Assembly: GCA_018221245.1 (NCBI GenBank)
Contig: JAAOYH010000052.1
Location: 1 to 12,910 of the forward strand
Reading direction: 5' to 3'
From: Candidatus Woesearchaeota archaeon
GTDB lineage: Archaea > Nanobdellota > Nanobdellia > Woesearchaeales > UBA525
DNA: 12,910 bases
The position numbers and the translations under genes are program-made. How positions within the stretch are numbered: position 1 is the stretch's first letter; the number at the start of each line of letters is the position of its first letter. The notes under the pieces were generated by a model that saw only the letters and a list, made by a program, of their open reading frames with translations, was not told where the DNA came from and did not search any database. This document shows positions 1-6,659 of the stretch, piece after piece.

Positions 1-1493
1 CCGTTAATACTGTAAATAGGCACAGCATTACTCGTATTAGTCCCCACATACCACGCATACGGCAATGCAGCAGTCACTGCCGACACACCAAGGAGGTTGG
101 TACCATTAACGCTACCAGTAGTCCAAGTCTCGCCATCCCATCGTACAATCCGCCCATCGGAAGACGCAGCATAGACATCATATGGACTCACCATATCGAC
201 AGCTTCGTAATTAAACACGCCAGAAGACAACGAGTATGTCGGGTTAGTCTCGTCAATCACCCACAAACTGGTACTAATGGCATGAACAAGTTCACGCAAT
301 TCATTAATTTGTCTCTCATCCTGGACCTCGCCTTCACCAACAGAGATATTTAAATCATCAATTGCTGTAAGCACATCTGAAAAGTTTTGATTCACATCCT
401 GACTGAAATTATACAAATTACTCGTGATATTCGCCAATTGTGTTGTGTGCCCATCAAGAATTGTTGTTACATTAGCAATACTCAGTTGTAAATCGCCGAT
501 ACGCTTAACCCATGCAGGATTCTGCCACTCACCATAATCTGTCGCCCAGTCCTGTCCATATGTACAATTGAACTCTGTAAAATACGTCCCAATCGTATCA
601 GGCATTGTTATGTGAATCCTAAACCTACCTGTTGGACCGGCAACAAAAGGAGAAACCTCAAGATACCTGAAACCATACAAGTACTTTCCAAATCCTCCTG
701 TATTAACTGTCGTTCCTTCAACAGTACCAGTCCAAGTAATATGATCACCACCCATAGGATAAGTAACATTCTCTAACTGACCAACACCAGGAGTATAAGG
801 ATTTGTAGACTTAGGATCATAAGGAGAACCTCCTGCATCAATAGTTATGAAATACGTCTCACCAGCATACAACACATAACCACCGAAATCTGCCACACTT
901 CCAGAAATAGCGACAGTATCAAGCACAGCATACGGGGAAGTACCATTCACTATATATGCAGTGGTTGGGGGGCCAGGATCACCATCATTAGATGTATTAA
1001 GCCTCCCAATAGCAACATCAGTCAACGGCACGATCTCATAACCGTGCCTACCACTCTTGAATGTCCCGGAAGATATATCCCAAGTAGAAAGACCATCAAG
1101 AACATCCTCATAAACAGGATCTCCAATTGCGACGGCATCAATATCTATAATTGGAATTGCATCAGTCGCCTCCAACATAACAGTACCATTAGGATACCAA
1201 GCCTGCAGAGTAGCAGTAGATTCCTCCAATAGATCACCGCCAGCATCCAGGCAAGCACCGAATACAGTCATGTTTTCGCCCGTCTCATAGATAGAACCCT
1301 TCACAACCGCATATACGCCACCAGTACTGAAAGAGTCAAGTTGACTATATTCTACCGGCTGAGAAGCATAGAACTTATCTTGGCCAATATCAAACGTCTC
1401 AAAGACAAACCCTGTGACCAGCACAGCAACAAGAGCTATACCGAAAATCCAAATAGTCGCATTCTTGCGCCAAGAACCATTACTGCGGGGCAC
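1..1493 (-). CDS. Membrane-anchored spike-like surface protein, 3' end beyond the window
   Basis: The frame is open from a GTG at 1493 to the low edge, giving 497 residues with no stop. I chose the GTG because GGGGAG lies 7 bases upstream; an in-frame ATG at 1526 has no comparable site. The start overlaps the upstream gene by 14 bases. Residues 1-11 are basic and 13-30 form a TM segment, so the rest is probably outside the cell or virion. Residues 40-325 look beta-rich, about 330-412 are heptad-like (a coiled-coil stalk), and 438-458 (VYAASSDGRIVRWDGETW) resemble a propeller repeat of phage or surface proteins. About a dozen N-x-S/T sequons lie in the ectodomain, suggesting N-glycosylation. 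The architecture suggests a receptor-binding spike or adhesin. No family was identified, and the head is not visible. Confidence 0.85.
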   Translation of the reverse strand, partial: MPRSNGSWRKNATIWIFGIALVAVLVTGFVFETFDIGQDKFYASQPVEYSQLDSFSTGGVYAVVKGSIYETGENMTVFGACLDAGGDLLEESTATLQAWYPNGTVMLEATDAIPIIDIDAVAIGDPVYEDVLDGLSTWDISSGTFKSGRHGYEIVPLTDVAIGRLNTSNDGDPGPPTTAYIVNGTSPYAVLDTVAISGSVADFGGYVLYAGETYFITIDAGGSPYDPKSTNPYTPGVGQLENVTYPMGGDHITWTGTVEGTTVNTGGFGKYLYGFRYLEVSPFVAGPTGRFRIHITMPDTIGTYFTEFNCTYGQDWATDYGEWQNPAWVKRIGDLQLSIANVTTILDGHTTQLANITSNLYNFSQDVNQNFSDVLTAIDDLNISVGEGEVQDERQINELRELVHAISTSLWVIDETNPTYSLSSGVFNYEAVDMVSPYDVYAASSDGRIVRWDGETWTTGSVNGTNLLGVSAVTAALPYAWYVGTNTSNAVPIYSIN

Positions 1494-3054
1494 CTTTCGA
1501 CTCCCCGAAGACAACACTGCCTGCATCTCTAAAGGTAAACGGCAGATCAATGAACCCTTGGTGTTGGTCAAAGACCTTCACCTCGCCTTCTGGCAACGAC
1601 GTCTTCGGTTCAATCGTCGAATCCATCCTCCTCAACATTCCTCGAAGCTCACTAGATCTAGAACGCGCCTTATCGGCACCGTCTTTCACTTTTTCCTTGA
1701 CCTTCGTAATCTTTTTAGTCTCATCAGCTAACTTATTACCTGAATTACTGAACATCCCCAGCGAAAACGGACTCTTAGATTTATCATTGAACTTTGACTC
1801 CCTGTTCTCATTCGTCTCAACAAGGTTTCTGACTTGATCAACTAAGTTCCACCTCGACTCCTGTTGCTTCACCTGGAACTCCTGCTCATTGATGGCCTCA
1901 ATAAGTTTCTCTCTGTCACCTTTATCGAATGCAGTCTTACCTTTGCTAAGAGGCTTAGTATCTATCTTACCCAAATCGTCACGAGCATCATATAACTGTT
2001 CAACCTGATCAGCTATGCGCTCCCCAAAACTCTTAGGACTACCACTATCCAACCCGAAATCAGGACCAACAAACTTCTCTTTAGGAACAATGCCAGATGA
2101 TATCGCAGATGTTGGTTCGTCACTTATTACAGAAGGGAAGAAATTGAAAGAACCAGCAGTACCATTCTGACCAAACTCGCCACCATCACCACCAAGGAAT
2201 ATATTTGTATCCTCAAGACTAATAATATCCTTAATTTTCTCCTCTCCCGCCTTAATTGAAGCAATATCTGGACGATCTTTAACCTTTTCAAGAAGTAAAC
2301 CTCCCACTGCACCAGGAAGATCTGTAAGAGTCTCTTCTACACCCATTACAGCATCACGTCCAAGTTCCCTGGCGAAACGAGAACCTGCGCCCGCAGTATC
2401 TAAAGCACGTTCTTTTTGAATGGCTGCAACTTCTTTTTTCTGACTAGAAGTTAGAGTTTTCAAAACATCACCATCAATATCCTGACCAACCTGTGCACGC
2501 TGAACAGCTTGCTTGAATAACTCTGCACGAATAGCTCCAACTTCTGCATCTATTCTATCTTCTGGAATGCCTTTGCTCCTAAGATCGTTTCTTATCGCAT
2601 CAACAGCACCAACTGGCGAAATAGTTCTCAAAGCCCTAACAACACCTGCTGCTTTCTCTGACACAGAACCTTCTTCTTCAAGAGCACCCCTAACAATATC
2701 CCTGCGCGTAGTCCTTTGAGGAACAGACAAAATCCCCCTGCGAACATCTGCAAGACCACTTCTCTCTGCACGCGCATCTAATGCTCGTTGCTGCGATAAT
2801 CTTCCAGTCCTAATTTCTTCTTGAATTCTAGTGTCGTTACTCCTACCAAGCCCTAAAAGCTCAACAATAGGATCAACTTGCCTTTCAGGAGCCACCACAG
2901 GATTAATGGGTTTACTTACTTTCTGAGCGCCGGATCCTGATGCTTTAGAGAAATCAATGGCTTGCTGCATATACTTATGAGGAGAATTTGTCTTTACCCC
3001 CTTTGCAGACAGACTGTGCCTCCACGACTCATTGTACCAGCCTTTACCAATCAT
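1480..3054 (-). CDS. Tagged protein 3: 524-aa helical, charged protein with the shared GW-ES-RH-LSAKG N-terminus
   Basis: The family is not recognised. Residues 5-22 (GWYNESWRHSLSAKGVKT) are almost identical to the start of the next gene upstream and clearly related to the one before it. The rest is charged and mostly predicted helical. A helix-rich segment lies around 150-190 (VGAVDAIRNDLRSKGIPEDR), a Gly/Asn-rich break around 285-310, and Lys/Glu-rich helices that could be coiled coil after 380. There is no TM segment, signal peptide or enzymatic motif. ATG 3054 overlaps the TGA of the upstream gene as ATGA, with AGGTG 5 bases ahead, so translation is probably coupled. Its 3' end overlaps the spike-like gene by 14 bases. 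A structural, scaffold or internal virion protein is a guess from context and composition. Confidence 0.9.
   Translation of the reverse strand: MIGKGWYNESWRHSLSAKGVKTNSPHKYMQQAIDFSKASGSGAQKVSKPINPVVAPERQVDPIVELLGLGRSNDTRIQEEIRTGRLSQQRALDARAERSGLADVRRGILSVPQRTTRRDIVRGALEEEGSVSEKAAGVVRALRTISPVGAVDAIRNDLRSKGIPEDRIDAEVGAIRAELFKQAVQRAQVGQDIDGDVLKTLTSSQKKEVAAIQKERALDTAGAGSRFARELGRDAVMGVEETLTDLPGAVGGLLLEKVKDRPDIASIKAGEEKIKDIISLEDTNIFLGGDGGEFGQNGTAGSFNFFPSVISDEPTSAISSGIVPKEKFVGPDFGLDSGSPKSFGERIADQVEQLYDARDDLGKIDTKPLSKGKTAFDKGDREKLIEAINEQEFQVKQQESRWNLVDQVRNLVETNENRESKFNDKSKSPFSLGMFSNSGNKLADETKKITKVKEKVKDGADKARSRSSELRGMLRRMDSTIEPKTSLPEGEVKVFDQHQGFIDLPFTFRDAGSVVFGESKGAPQ
2989..3042 (-). repeat. Copy 3 of the shared N-terminal segment
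   Basis: Encodes GWYNESWRHSLSAKGVKT. Of the 18 aligned residues, 17 match copy 2 (Y/R is the only change). The DNA is also similar, with mostly synonymous third-position changes. Confidence 0.85.
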
Positions 3055-3758
3055 CTTACACCTGCAACTAGAGCCGTCAAAACCTGTTTTCTATGTGGGT
3101 CATTGGCAAACCTAAGTTCTTCTTCTACCTCACTTAACACTTCACTTGACGCCTTATTAAGATTCTTAAATTCTAAAGCACTTGCTGCGGCCTCTTCTTG
3201 CGTCTTCACCATACTATCAATAGCACCGGGCGTCAACTTCAACGCATTCTCTTCATTAGGAGTCAAAGTTGGAAGCCTATTCACATTTACAGCAACACCT
3301 TGTTCTTTACCTAATCTTATTTTTTCAGCTATTATTTCCTTCTTGGCCCTACCTGTTTCTTGATTTCTTTTTATCAAATTAATTTCATCAATAGTTTCAT
3401 TTGCAGATTTTAACTTGGCCGCCCTAATACCAATATCTTGTGGCTCCAACCCTAAAGACTTCTCAAGAACTGCCAACGCACCAATCCTATTACGTAACCT
3501 TCCTTGTGCAAAATCTTCTGTCAACTCCCTATCTATACCTTTTTGCTCAGAAGGAGTTACTTTTCTGGCAATTTCAGCAGAACGTGTAACACGAATCGCA
3601 GCATCAACACCTGATTCAGCACGCTTCCTACGCGCAGTATCACTTGCTCCGAACAACGCACGACTGATTGGGGCACGAGACTGCATATACCTATTAGTTG
3701 TCTTTACACCCTTTGCTGAAAGAGAGTGTCTCCATGATTCGTTACGCCAGCCCTTCAT
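3051..3758 (-). CDS. Tagged protein 2: 235-aa helical protein with the shared N-terminus
   Basis: The family is not recognised. Residues 3-20 (GWRNESWRHSLSAKGVKT) match the following gene's start at all but one position. After a short basic stretch the protein is nearly all charged, predicted-helical sequence rich in Glu, Lys, Arg and Ala, with long heptad-like stretches; for example, residues around 70-215 contain no long hydrophobic run. There is no TM segment, signal peptide or catalytic motif. ATG 3758 overlaps the upstream TGA as ATGA, with GGGTGA 7 bases ahead. The stop overlaps the next start in the same way, so the three tagged genes form one translationally coupled set. Outside the N-terminal segment I see no obvious similarity to its neighbours, so simple tandem gene duplication does not explain the shared start. 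Confidence 0.9.
   Translation of the reverse strand: MKGWRNESWRHSLSAKGVKTTNRYMQSRAPISRALFGASDTARRKRAESGVDAAIRVTRSAEIARKVTPSEQKGIDRELTEDFAQGRLRNRIGALAVLEKSLGLEPQDIGIRAAKLKSANETIDEINLIKRNQETGRAKKEIIAEKIRLGKEQGVAVNVNRLPTLTPNEENALKLTPGAIDSMVKTQEEAAASALEFKNLNKASSEVLSEVEEELRFANDPHRKQVLTALVAGVR
3699..3752 (-). repeat. Copy 2 of the shared N-terminal segment
   Basis: Encodes GWRNESWRHSLSAKGVKT at the start of the 235-aa protein. It is the closest match to copy 3 and is followed, as in copy 3, by a short linker and a YMQ tripeptide. Confidence 0.85.
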
Positions 3759-4510
3759 AATTCTTTCACCCTCTTCCCATACTTCTTATGTATGTTTCGT
3801 AAAGAAATCCTCTCCAACCTATCTAACTCTCGTTGATAAGCATCTGGTTTTGCGAACCTATCATTCTTAAGATTTACAAGAAACCTAATCCCACTCTTCC
3901 TATCTTGGAACTGCACAAAATCAGTACCTACAAACTCGAATGACCTAACTCTTCTCCCTTTCCTTTTTGAGTACAACCTACCAATAGGATCATCTGGACC
4001 TGGCGGAGGAGGAGAAACTGGAATGACTATCTCTGGCACCTCAGTAAAATCAGGAGACGAAGAAGGGTCGAAGCCGAACTCGCCCTCTCCGCCTCCGATC
4101 CCAGGAGGAGAAATCTGAGGCTCTTGTGGCAAAGTTTCAGATGGACTCACTTGTGGTGCAATAGTCGTTCCTCCTTGAGAAAATGCAATCTTATCAGCAA
4201 CAGAGGCACTCTCGGGTAGCTGCCTCTTAGACTCCTTGACGATTTCTATGAATGAAACAGCCGTCCCAGGACTATCTCCAGCAATCTTCTCGAACTGTGC
4301 AACAGTCTCAGGATTATCTATGATGTCTCTGTCGCTAAATCCTTTTGACCTCAGCATAGCAAGAGATTTTGGTTGCGTCAAACCCAACTTCTTACCTGGC
4401 CCTTTTGCAGCATCATTGAAATACCTTCTAGTACGTGTAGAAATTCCTTTTGCAGATAGATAGTGCCGGTATGATTCACCATACCAGCCTTTTTTTCCAT
4501 ACTGTCTCAC
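3755..4510 (-). CDS. Tagged protein 1: 251-aa protein with shared N-terminus, Pro-rich linker and basic C-terminal domain
   Basis: The start is GTG 4510, with GAGGT 6 bases upstream; no ATG lies in frame nearby. Residues 8-25 (GWYGESYRHYLSAKGIST) are the diverged first copy of the shared segment. Residues 26-110 look like a small helical domain. About 112-175 are low-complexity, rich in Pro, Gly, Ser and Glu, ending in a run of prolines, and are probably disordered. About 176-251 form a compact basic alpha/beta-looking domain with FEFVGTDFVQFQDRKSGIRF and a C-terminal Lys/Arg-rich helix that could bind nucleic acid or another protein. There is no TM segment. It is the first gene after a 128-base spacer and so probably leads the tagged-protein set. 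Function unknown. Confidence 0.88.
   Translation of the reverse strand: MRQYGKKGWYGESYRHYLSAKGISTRTRRYFNDAAKGPGKKLGLTQPKSLAMLRSKGFSDRDIIDNPETVAQFEKIAGDSPGTAVSFIEIVKESKRQLPESASVADKIAFSQGGTTIAPQVSPSETLPQEPQISPPGIGGGEGEFGFDPSSSPDFTEVPEIVIPVSPPPPGPDDPIGRLYSKRKGRRVRSFEFVGTDFVQFQDRKSGIRFLVNLKNDRFAKPDAYQRELDRLERISLRNIHKKYGKRVKEL
4436..4489 (-). repeat. Copy 1 of the shared N-terminal segment (diverged)
   Basis: Encodes GWYGESYRHYLSAKGIST. The GW, ES, RH, LSAKG and terminal Thr positions are kept relative to copies 2 and 3, while the intervening residues vary. That pattern suggests selection on the peptide. Confidence 0.8.
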
Positions 4511-4638
4511 ACAAGGACCTCGATCATATTATGACGCTAAGCGCAGTCGCTTTTAGCGGAGCCTCCACGCTTTGAGAACTACTCTGATGTACTTCTTTTT
4601 AAACATTGCGAACAGGATAAGTGCAATTTGGTGGATGA
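4511..4638 (-). other. Non-coding spacer between the nuclease and tagged-protein genes
   Basis: This is the longest gene-free stretch in the window. It contains a hairpin (4535-4558) and, on the minus strand, an AT-rich TTTAAAAAG around 4600 that could be a weak TATA element; no T-run suggesting a terminator was seen. One minus-strand frame is open across it and reads IIIHQIALILFAMF followed by a basic tail ending at TAA 4553. Its only ATG (4606) gives a 17-residue peptide, so I do not call it a gene. Confidence 0.6.
4535..4558. promoter_or_regulatory. Hairpin in the spacer ahead of the tagged-protein genes
   Basis: CGCTAA pairs with TTAGCG and GCG with CGC around a CAGT loop. This gives nine base pairs interrupted by a two-base bulge. 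It lies 25 bases before the GTG at 4510, so it could be a leader-RNA structure or protein-binding site. It lacks the T-run expected of a simple terminator on the minus strand. Confidence 0.4.
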
Positions 4639-5487
4639 TTATTCCTTACCGTAACAAACGTCGTAATATGAACATTTTCCCCACGAGCCCGAACATGGAA
4701 ATCGCTTCTTATCATAACGTACTGTTGGCATCTTTTCCATCTCGACAAACCACGCCAATTGCTCGAACCATTTCCTTACTTTAGCAATCTTCCCTTGATC
4801 CAGTTCAATCGGGAAAGCAAAGATTTCCTGGGTTTGCTTTGACTCTACAATCACTTCACCCTTCACAGGACCATTCGACAATAACAGCATCTTCTCCACG
4901 ATAGTCAGTTCATCATACTTCCTTCCAAGATCACTATTGAACGTCTTTATCTCATCTTCTTCATACGCAACATCAGGATCCTTAAAACCAAACTCATCTC
5001 TCAGGTCAAGCCTCAAGTTCTCCCACATATGCATATACCACATACACTGTCCCTCGTGCTCCTCCTTCACCACATATACCGATCTTACATTCATACTCTT
5101 AAATTCTAAAACGTGAAATCTTCCACTTTGCATCGCAAGACCGTCAGCACGACCGTGGACATCTAGATCATCCCTTGGTATATCTACTTCCTCTAGGAAC
5201 GTAAGTTCACTATTATGGAGATATTGGGCTAGCCTCTCATGCACAGACTCGCCATTATGGAATATCCTCAACAATCTTGGTGGAAACGGTTCAGTAGGAA
5301 ACTTCTTAGGGAAAAACTGGCACCAAATCTTTTTCATACAAGCTCCATAATCTGAAGCATACAGAGTACGCGGACGATCACCACGTTCTCTATTCCTGGC
5401 TTCATTCCAGGCAACAGACTGCTCATCCAAGATAATCTTGAACGGAGTAATTTCTCCACCCTTCTTAGTTACAAATCGTTTAACCAT
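4639..5487 (-). CDS. Cas4-like PD-(D/E)XK nuclease with probable iron-sulfur cluster
   Basis: A 282-aa protein with the layout of Cas4/RecB-type exonucleases. An N-terminal Cys (C50, in YASDYGACMKKIW) precedes a helix with HNGESVHERL (77-86). The nuclease core is HGRADG (D115) followed by VLEFKS (E128, K130), then a QxxxY-type motif at Q147 (QCMWYMHMW). Three C-terminal cysteines (C265, C272, C278) probably join C50 in a 4Fe-4S cluster, as in Cas4 and AddB. The family acts on DNA ends with 5' exonuclease and related activity. No cas1 or cas2 is nearby, so a viral role in recombination, replication or genome-end processing is more likely than CRISPR adaptation. ATG 5487 follows a complete GGAGGTGA and overlaps the upstream gene by 19 bases. 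Confidence 0.88.
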   Translation of the reverse strand: MVKRFVTKKGGEITPFKIILDEQSVAWNEARNRERGDRPRTLYASDYGACMKKIWCQFFPKKFPTEPFPPRLLRIFHNGESVHERLAQYLHNSELTFLEEVDIPRDDLDVHGRADGLAMQSGRFHVLEFKSMNVRSVYVVKEEHEGQCMWYMHMWENLRLDLRDEFGFKDPDVAYEEDEIKTFNSDLGRKYDELTIVEKMLLLSNGPVKGEVIVESKQTQEIFAFPIELDQGKIAKVRKWFEQLAWFVEMEKMPTVRYDKKRFPCSGSWGKCSYYDVCYGKE

Positions 5488-5978
5488 AACTTCACCTCCT
5501 CCACACTTAAACTATCCACCTCAGACTCCAAAATACAAACCATTTCATACCTGCAGCACCAACACAAATTAACTCTACATTTTGCCCGAGTCTCTTCACT
5601 TCGCGACATGGGACAAAAAACTTTTCCCTTACGATCTCTACTCATTTTACTCTTCATAGCATCAGAATGTTTCTTACCAATATGAGCTAACCTCATTTTC
5701 TCAATCGAATAAACAGAATGGTTTCTACCAGTTCTAGCAACCCTTAACTTATTTTTAAATTCTTGAGATCTTTTTATGCCTTTCAAAGACTCAGATATTT
5801 TACGCCTCCATCCTGTTCTCATCAGCCCTCTTTTTTTCCCTTTCAAAGAATTAGCTATCTTCCACTTATAAAGAGCACCTTCAGAACAACCCACGACTTC
5901 AGAAACTTTGGACATAGAATTACCTACTAAATACATATCAACAGCCCCTCTTGAAATCCTGCGAATATTTTTTACCAC
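5469..5978 (-). CDS. NUMOD3-repeat/HTH DNA-binding protein, homing-endonuclease related but without a visible nuclease domain
   Basis: A 169-aa basic protein starting at GTG 5978, with GAGG about 9 bases upstream. Residues 9-43 look like a helix-turn-helix (MSKVSEVVGCSEGALYKWK). NUMOD3-like repeats follow: SESLKGIKRSQEFKNKL (62-78), GRNHSVYSIEKMRLAHIGKK (84-103) and SDAMKSKMSRDRKGK (105-119). NUMOD3 is a DNA-binding module of GIY-YIG and HNH homing endonucleases. No GIY-YIG, HNH or LAGLIDADG catalytic motif is visible. The C-terminal part is Cys-rich (C122, C134, C139, C141, C142, C148) and may bind zinc. The gene is visibly more AT-rich than the structural genes. It could be a remnant that lost its nuclease domain, or a stand-alone DNA-binding partner for the HNH protein one gene upstream. 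Confidence 0.8.
   Translation of the reverse strand: MVKNIRRISRGAVDMYLVGNSMSKVSEVVGCSEGALYKWKIANSLKGKKRGLMRTGWRRKISESLKGIKRSQEFKNKLRVARTGRNHSVYSIEKMRLAHIGKKHSDAMKSKMSRDRKGKVFCPMSRSEETRAKCRVNLCWCCRYEMVCILESEVDSLSVEEVKLWLNDL
5492..5499 (-). promoter_or_regulatory. Full-length Shine-Dalgarno site for the Cas4-like gene
   Basis: GGAGGTGA on the minus strand, 4 bases before ATG 5487, is a perfect complement to the usual 16S rRNA 3' end. It fixes the start and shows SD-dependent initiation inside this operon. Confidence 0.75.
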
Positions 5979-5994
5979 TATTTATTCCTCACCA

Positions 5995-6228
5995 TCACCT
6001 AATCATCCGCTGTACAATAACTACAAATCCAGATAATAAGTTGAAAAACAACAACACGACAATCCATCCCTTCAGGAAACCTATAATGCTAGCCGTCTTA
6101 TCTCCAAATTCTTGAGTTGTCCACTGCCATCCAACACCTTGAACATGGATCCAAAATACAACCAATAATGCACCTATAGAAAGCAAAGATATCCCTGAAA
6201 TTAAAATAAGCCACATCGTTGAATTCAT
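5995..6228 (-). CDS. Small two-TM membrane protein (77 aa)
   Basis: The start is ATG 6228, because GGGAGG lies 7 bases upstream and the ATG overlaps the preceding TGA as ATGA; an in-frame TTG at 6258 would add ten residues but has no such site. TM1 is about residues 6-28 (WLILISGISLLSIGALLVVF) and TM2 about 50-72 (IIGFLKGWIVVLLFFNLL). A short Trp-rich loop (GVGWQWTTQEFGDK) lies between them. Size and topology fit a small virion-membrane, holin-like or assembly protein, but none of these is supported by a recognised motif. It sits between two homing-type genes and was probably the direct downstream neighbour of the ATPase before the HNH gene arrived. Confidence 0.85.
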   Translation of the reverse strand: MNSTMWLILISGISLLSIGALLVVFWIHVQGVGWQWTTQEFGDKTASIIGFLKGWIVVLLFFNLLSGFVVIVQRMIR

Positions 6229-6659
6229 ATTATTTCCTCCCTTCCTAGATCCTGGCAATCTGAAGCATATATATCGTTTTTCTTTAACTTACTCATCCCG
6301 TTCTTTTCCCCTTTAGGAATCACAAAAAGACCCTCTTCAGTCGCATGTACGGCATTTTCCCTATAAGTACACCATTCGAGATTATCGACACAATTATTTT
6401 CTTTTACACCATCTACATGATTCACTGTTTTTTTACCTTCTGGATTTGGAATAAACGTTTTTGCAACAATCCTATGAACATTTTCATTTTTGAACACACC
6501 TTTTTCTTCTGCAACTGAAACTCTCAAATATGGACAAGTAGTGTAATTTGTATAGGATTGTTTCAAAACTTTCTTTGTTTCTTTATTCCTAACTCTTCCA
6601 AGAGTACTTACTTCGTAACGAGAATAGCATTCAATAACTCCCCATTCTTCTTTTATCAT
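6225..6659 (-). CDS. HNH homing-type endonuclease with NUMOD4 domain, C-terminally shortened
   Basis: 144 aa. A NUMOD4-like N-terminus (EEW at 4-6, Y15-EVSTLGRVRN) is followed by an HNH domain: VHRIVAKTF (61-69), TVNHVDG (78-84), DNLEWCT (92-98) and REN-x-x-HA (100-106). The expected HNH positions, including H62, N80-H81, N93 and H105, are present, so the nuclease may be active. After GEKNGMSKL, where phage relatives usually continue into a NUMOD1/HTH DNA-binding domain, this protein ends within about 20 unrelated residues (SDCQDLGREEII). The gene is AT-rich compared with its neighbours. It is fitted precisely into the operon, with ATGA overlaps at both ends and GAGG 5 bases ahead of its start. 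Expected role: selfish spread of its own gene by cutting alleles that lack it. Confidence 0.9.
   Translation of the reverse strand: MIKEEWGVIECYSRYEVSTLGRVRNKETKKVLKQSYTNYTTCPYLRVSVAEEKGVFKNENVHRIVAKTFIPNPEGKKTVNHVDGVKENNCVDNLEWCTYRENAVHATEEGLFVIPKGEKNGMSKLKKNDIYASDCQDLGREEII

Noticed and set aside
1044..1837. Several plus-strand open frames over the spike and tagged-protein genes
   Set aside because: They lie antisense to well-supported minus-strand genes, have no Shine-Dalgarno sites of note, and encode low-plausibility proteins rich in Arg, Ser, Ile and His.
3415..3870. A 151-codon plus-strand frame
   Set aside because: It is antisense to the end and junction of two coupled tagged genes and shows no motif or start signal.
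2989..4489. The shared N-terminal segment as a bacterial KGG-type stress repeat
   Set aside because: Those repeats are Gly-rich with GG pairs and occur in tandem within one protein. Here one copy is found at the start of each of three proteins, with a different residue pattern.
4535..4558. Hairpin as a rho-independent terminator
   Set aside because: There is no T-run after it on the minus strand, and archaeal termination usually depends on T-tracts rather than hairpins.
4553..4606. A 17-residue peptide starting at ATG 4606
   Set aside because: Too short, and no Shine-Dalgarno site precedes it; only the longer hydrophobic frame is of mild interest.
5995..6258. A longer start (TTG 6258) for the small two-TM gene
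   Set aside because: The internal ATG 6228 has a GGGAGG site and an ATGA overlap, while the extra ten residues probably come from the duplicated junction of the HNH insertion.
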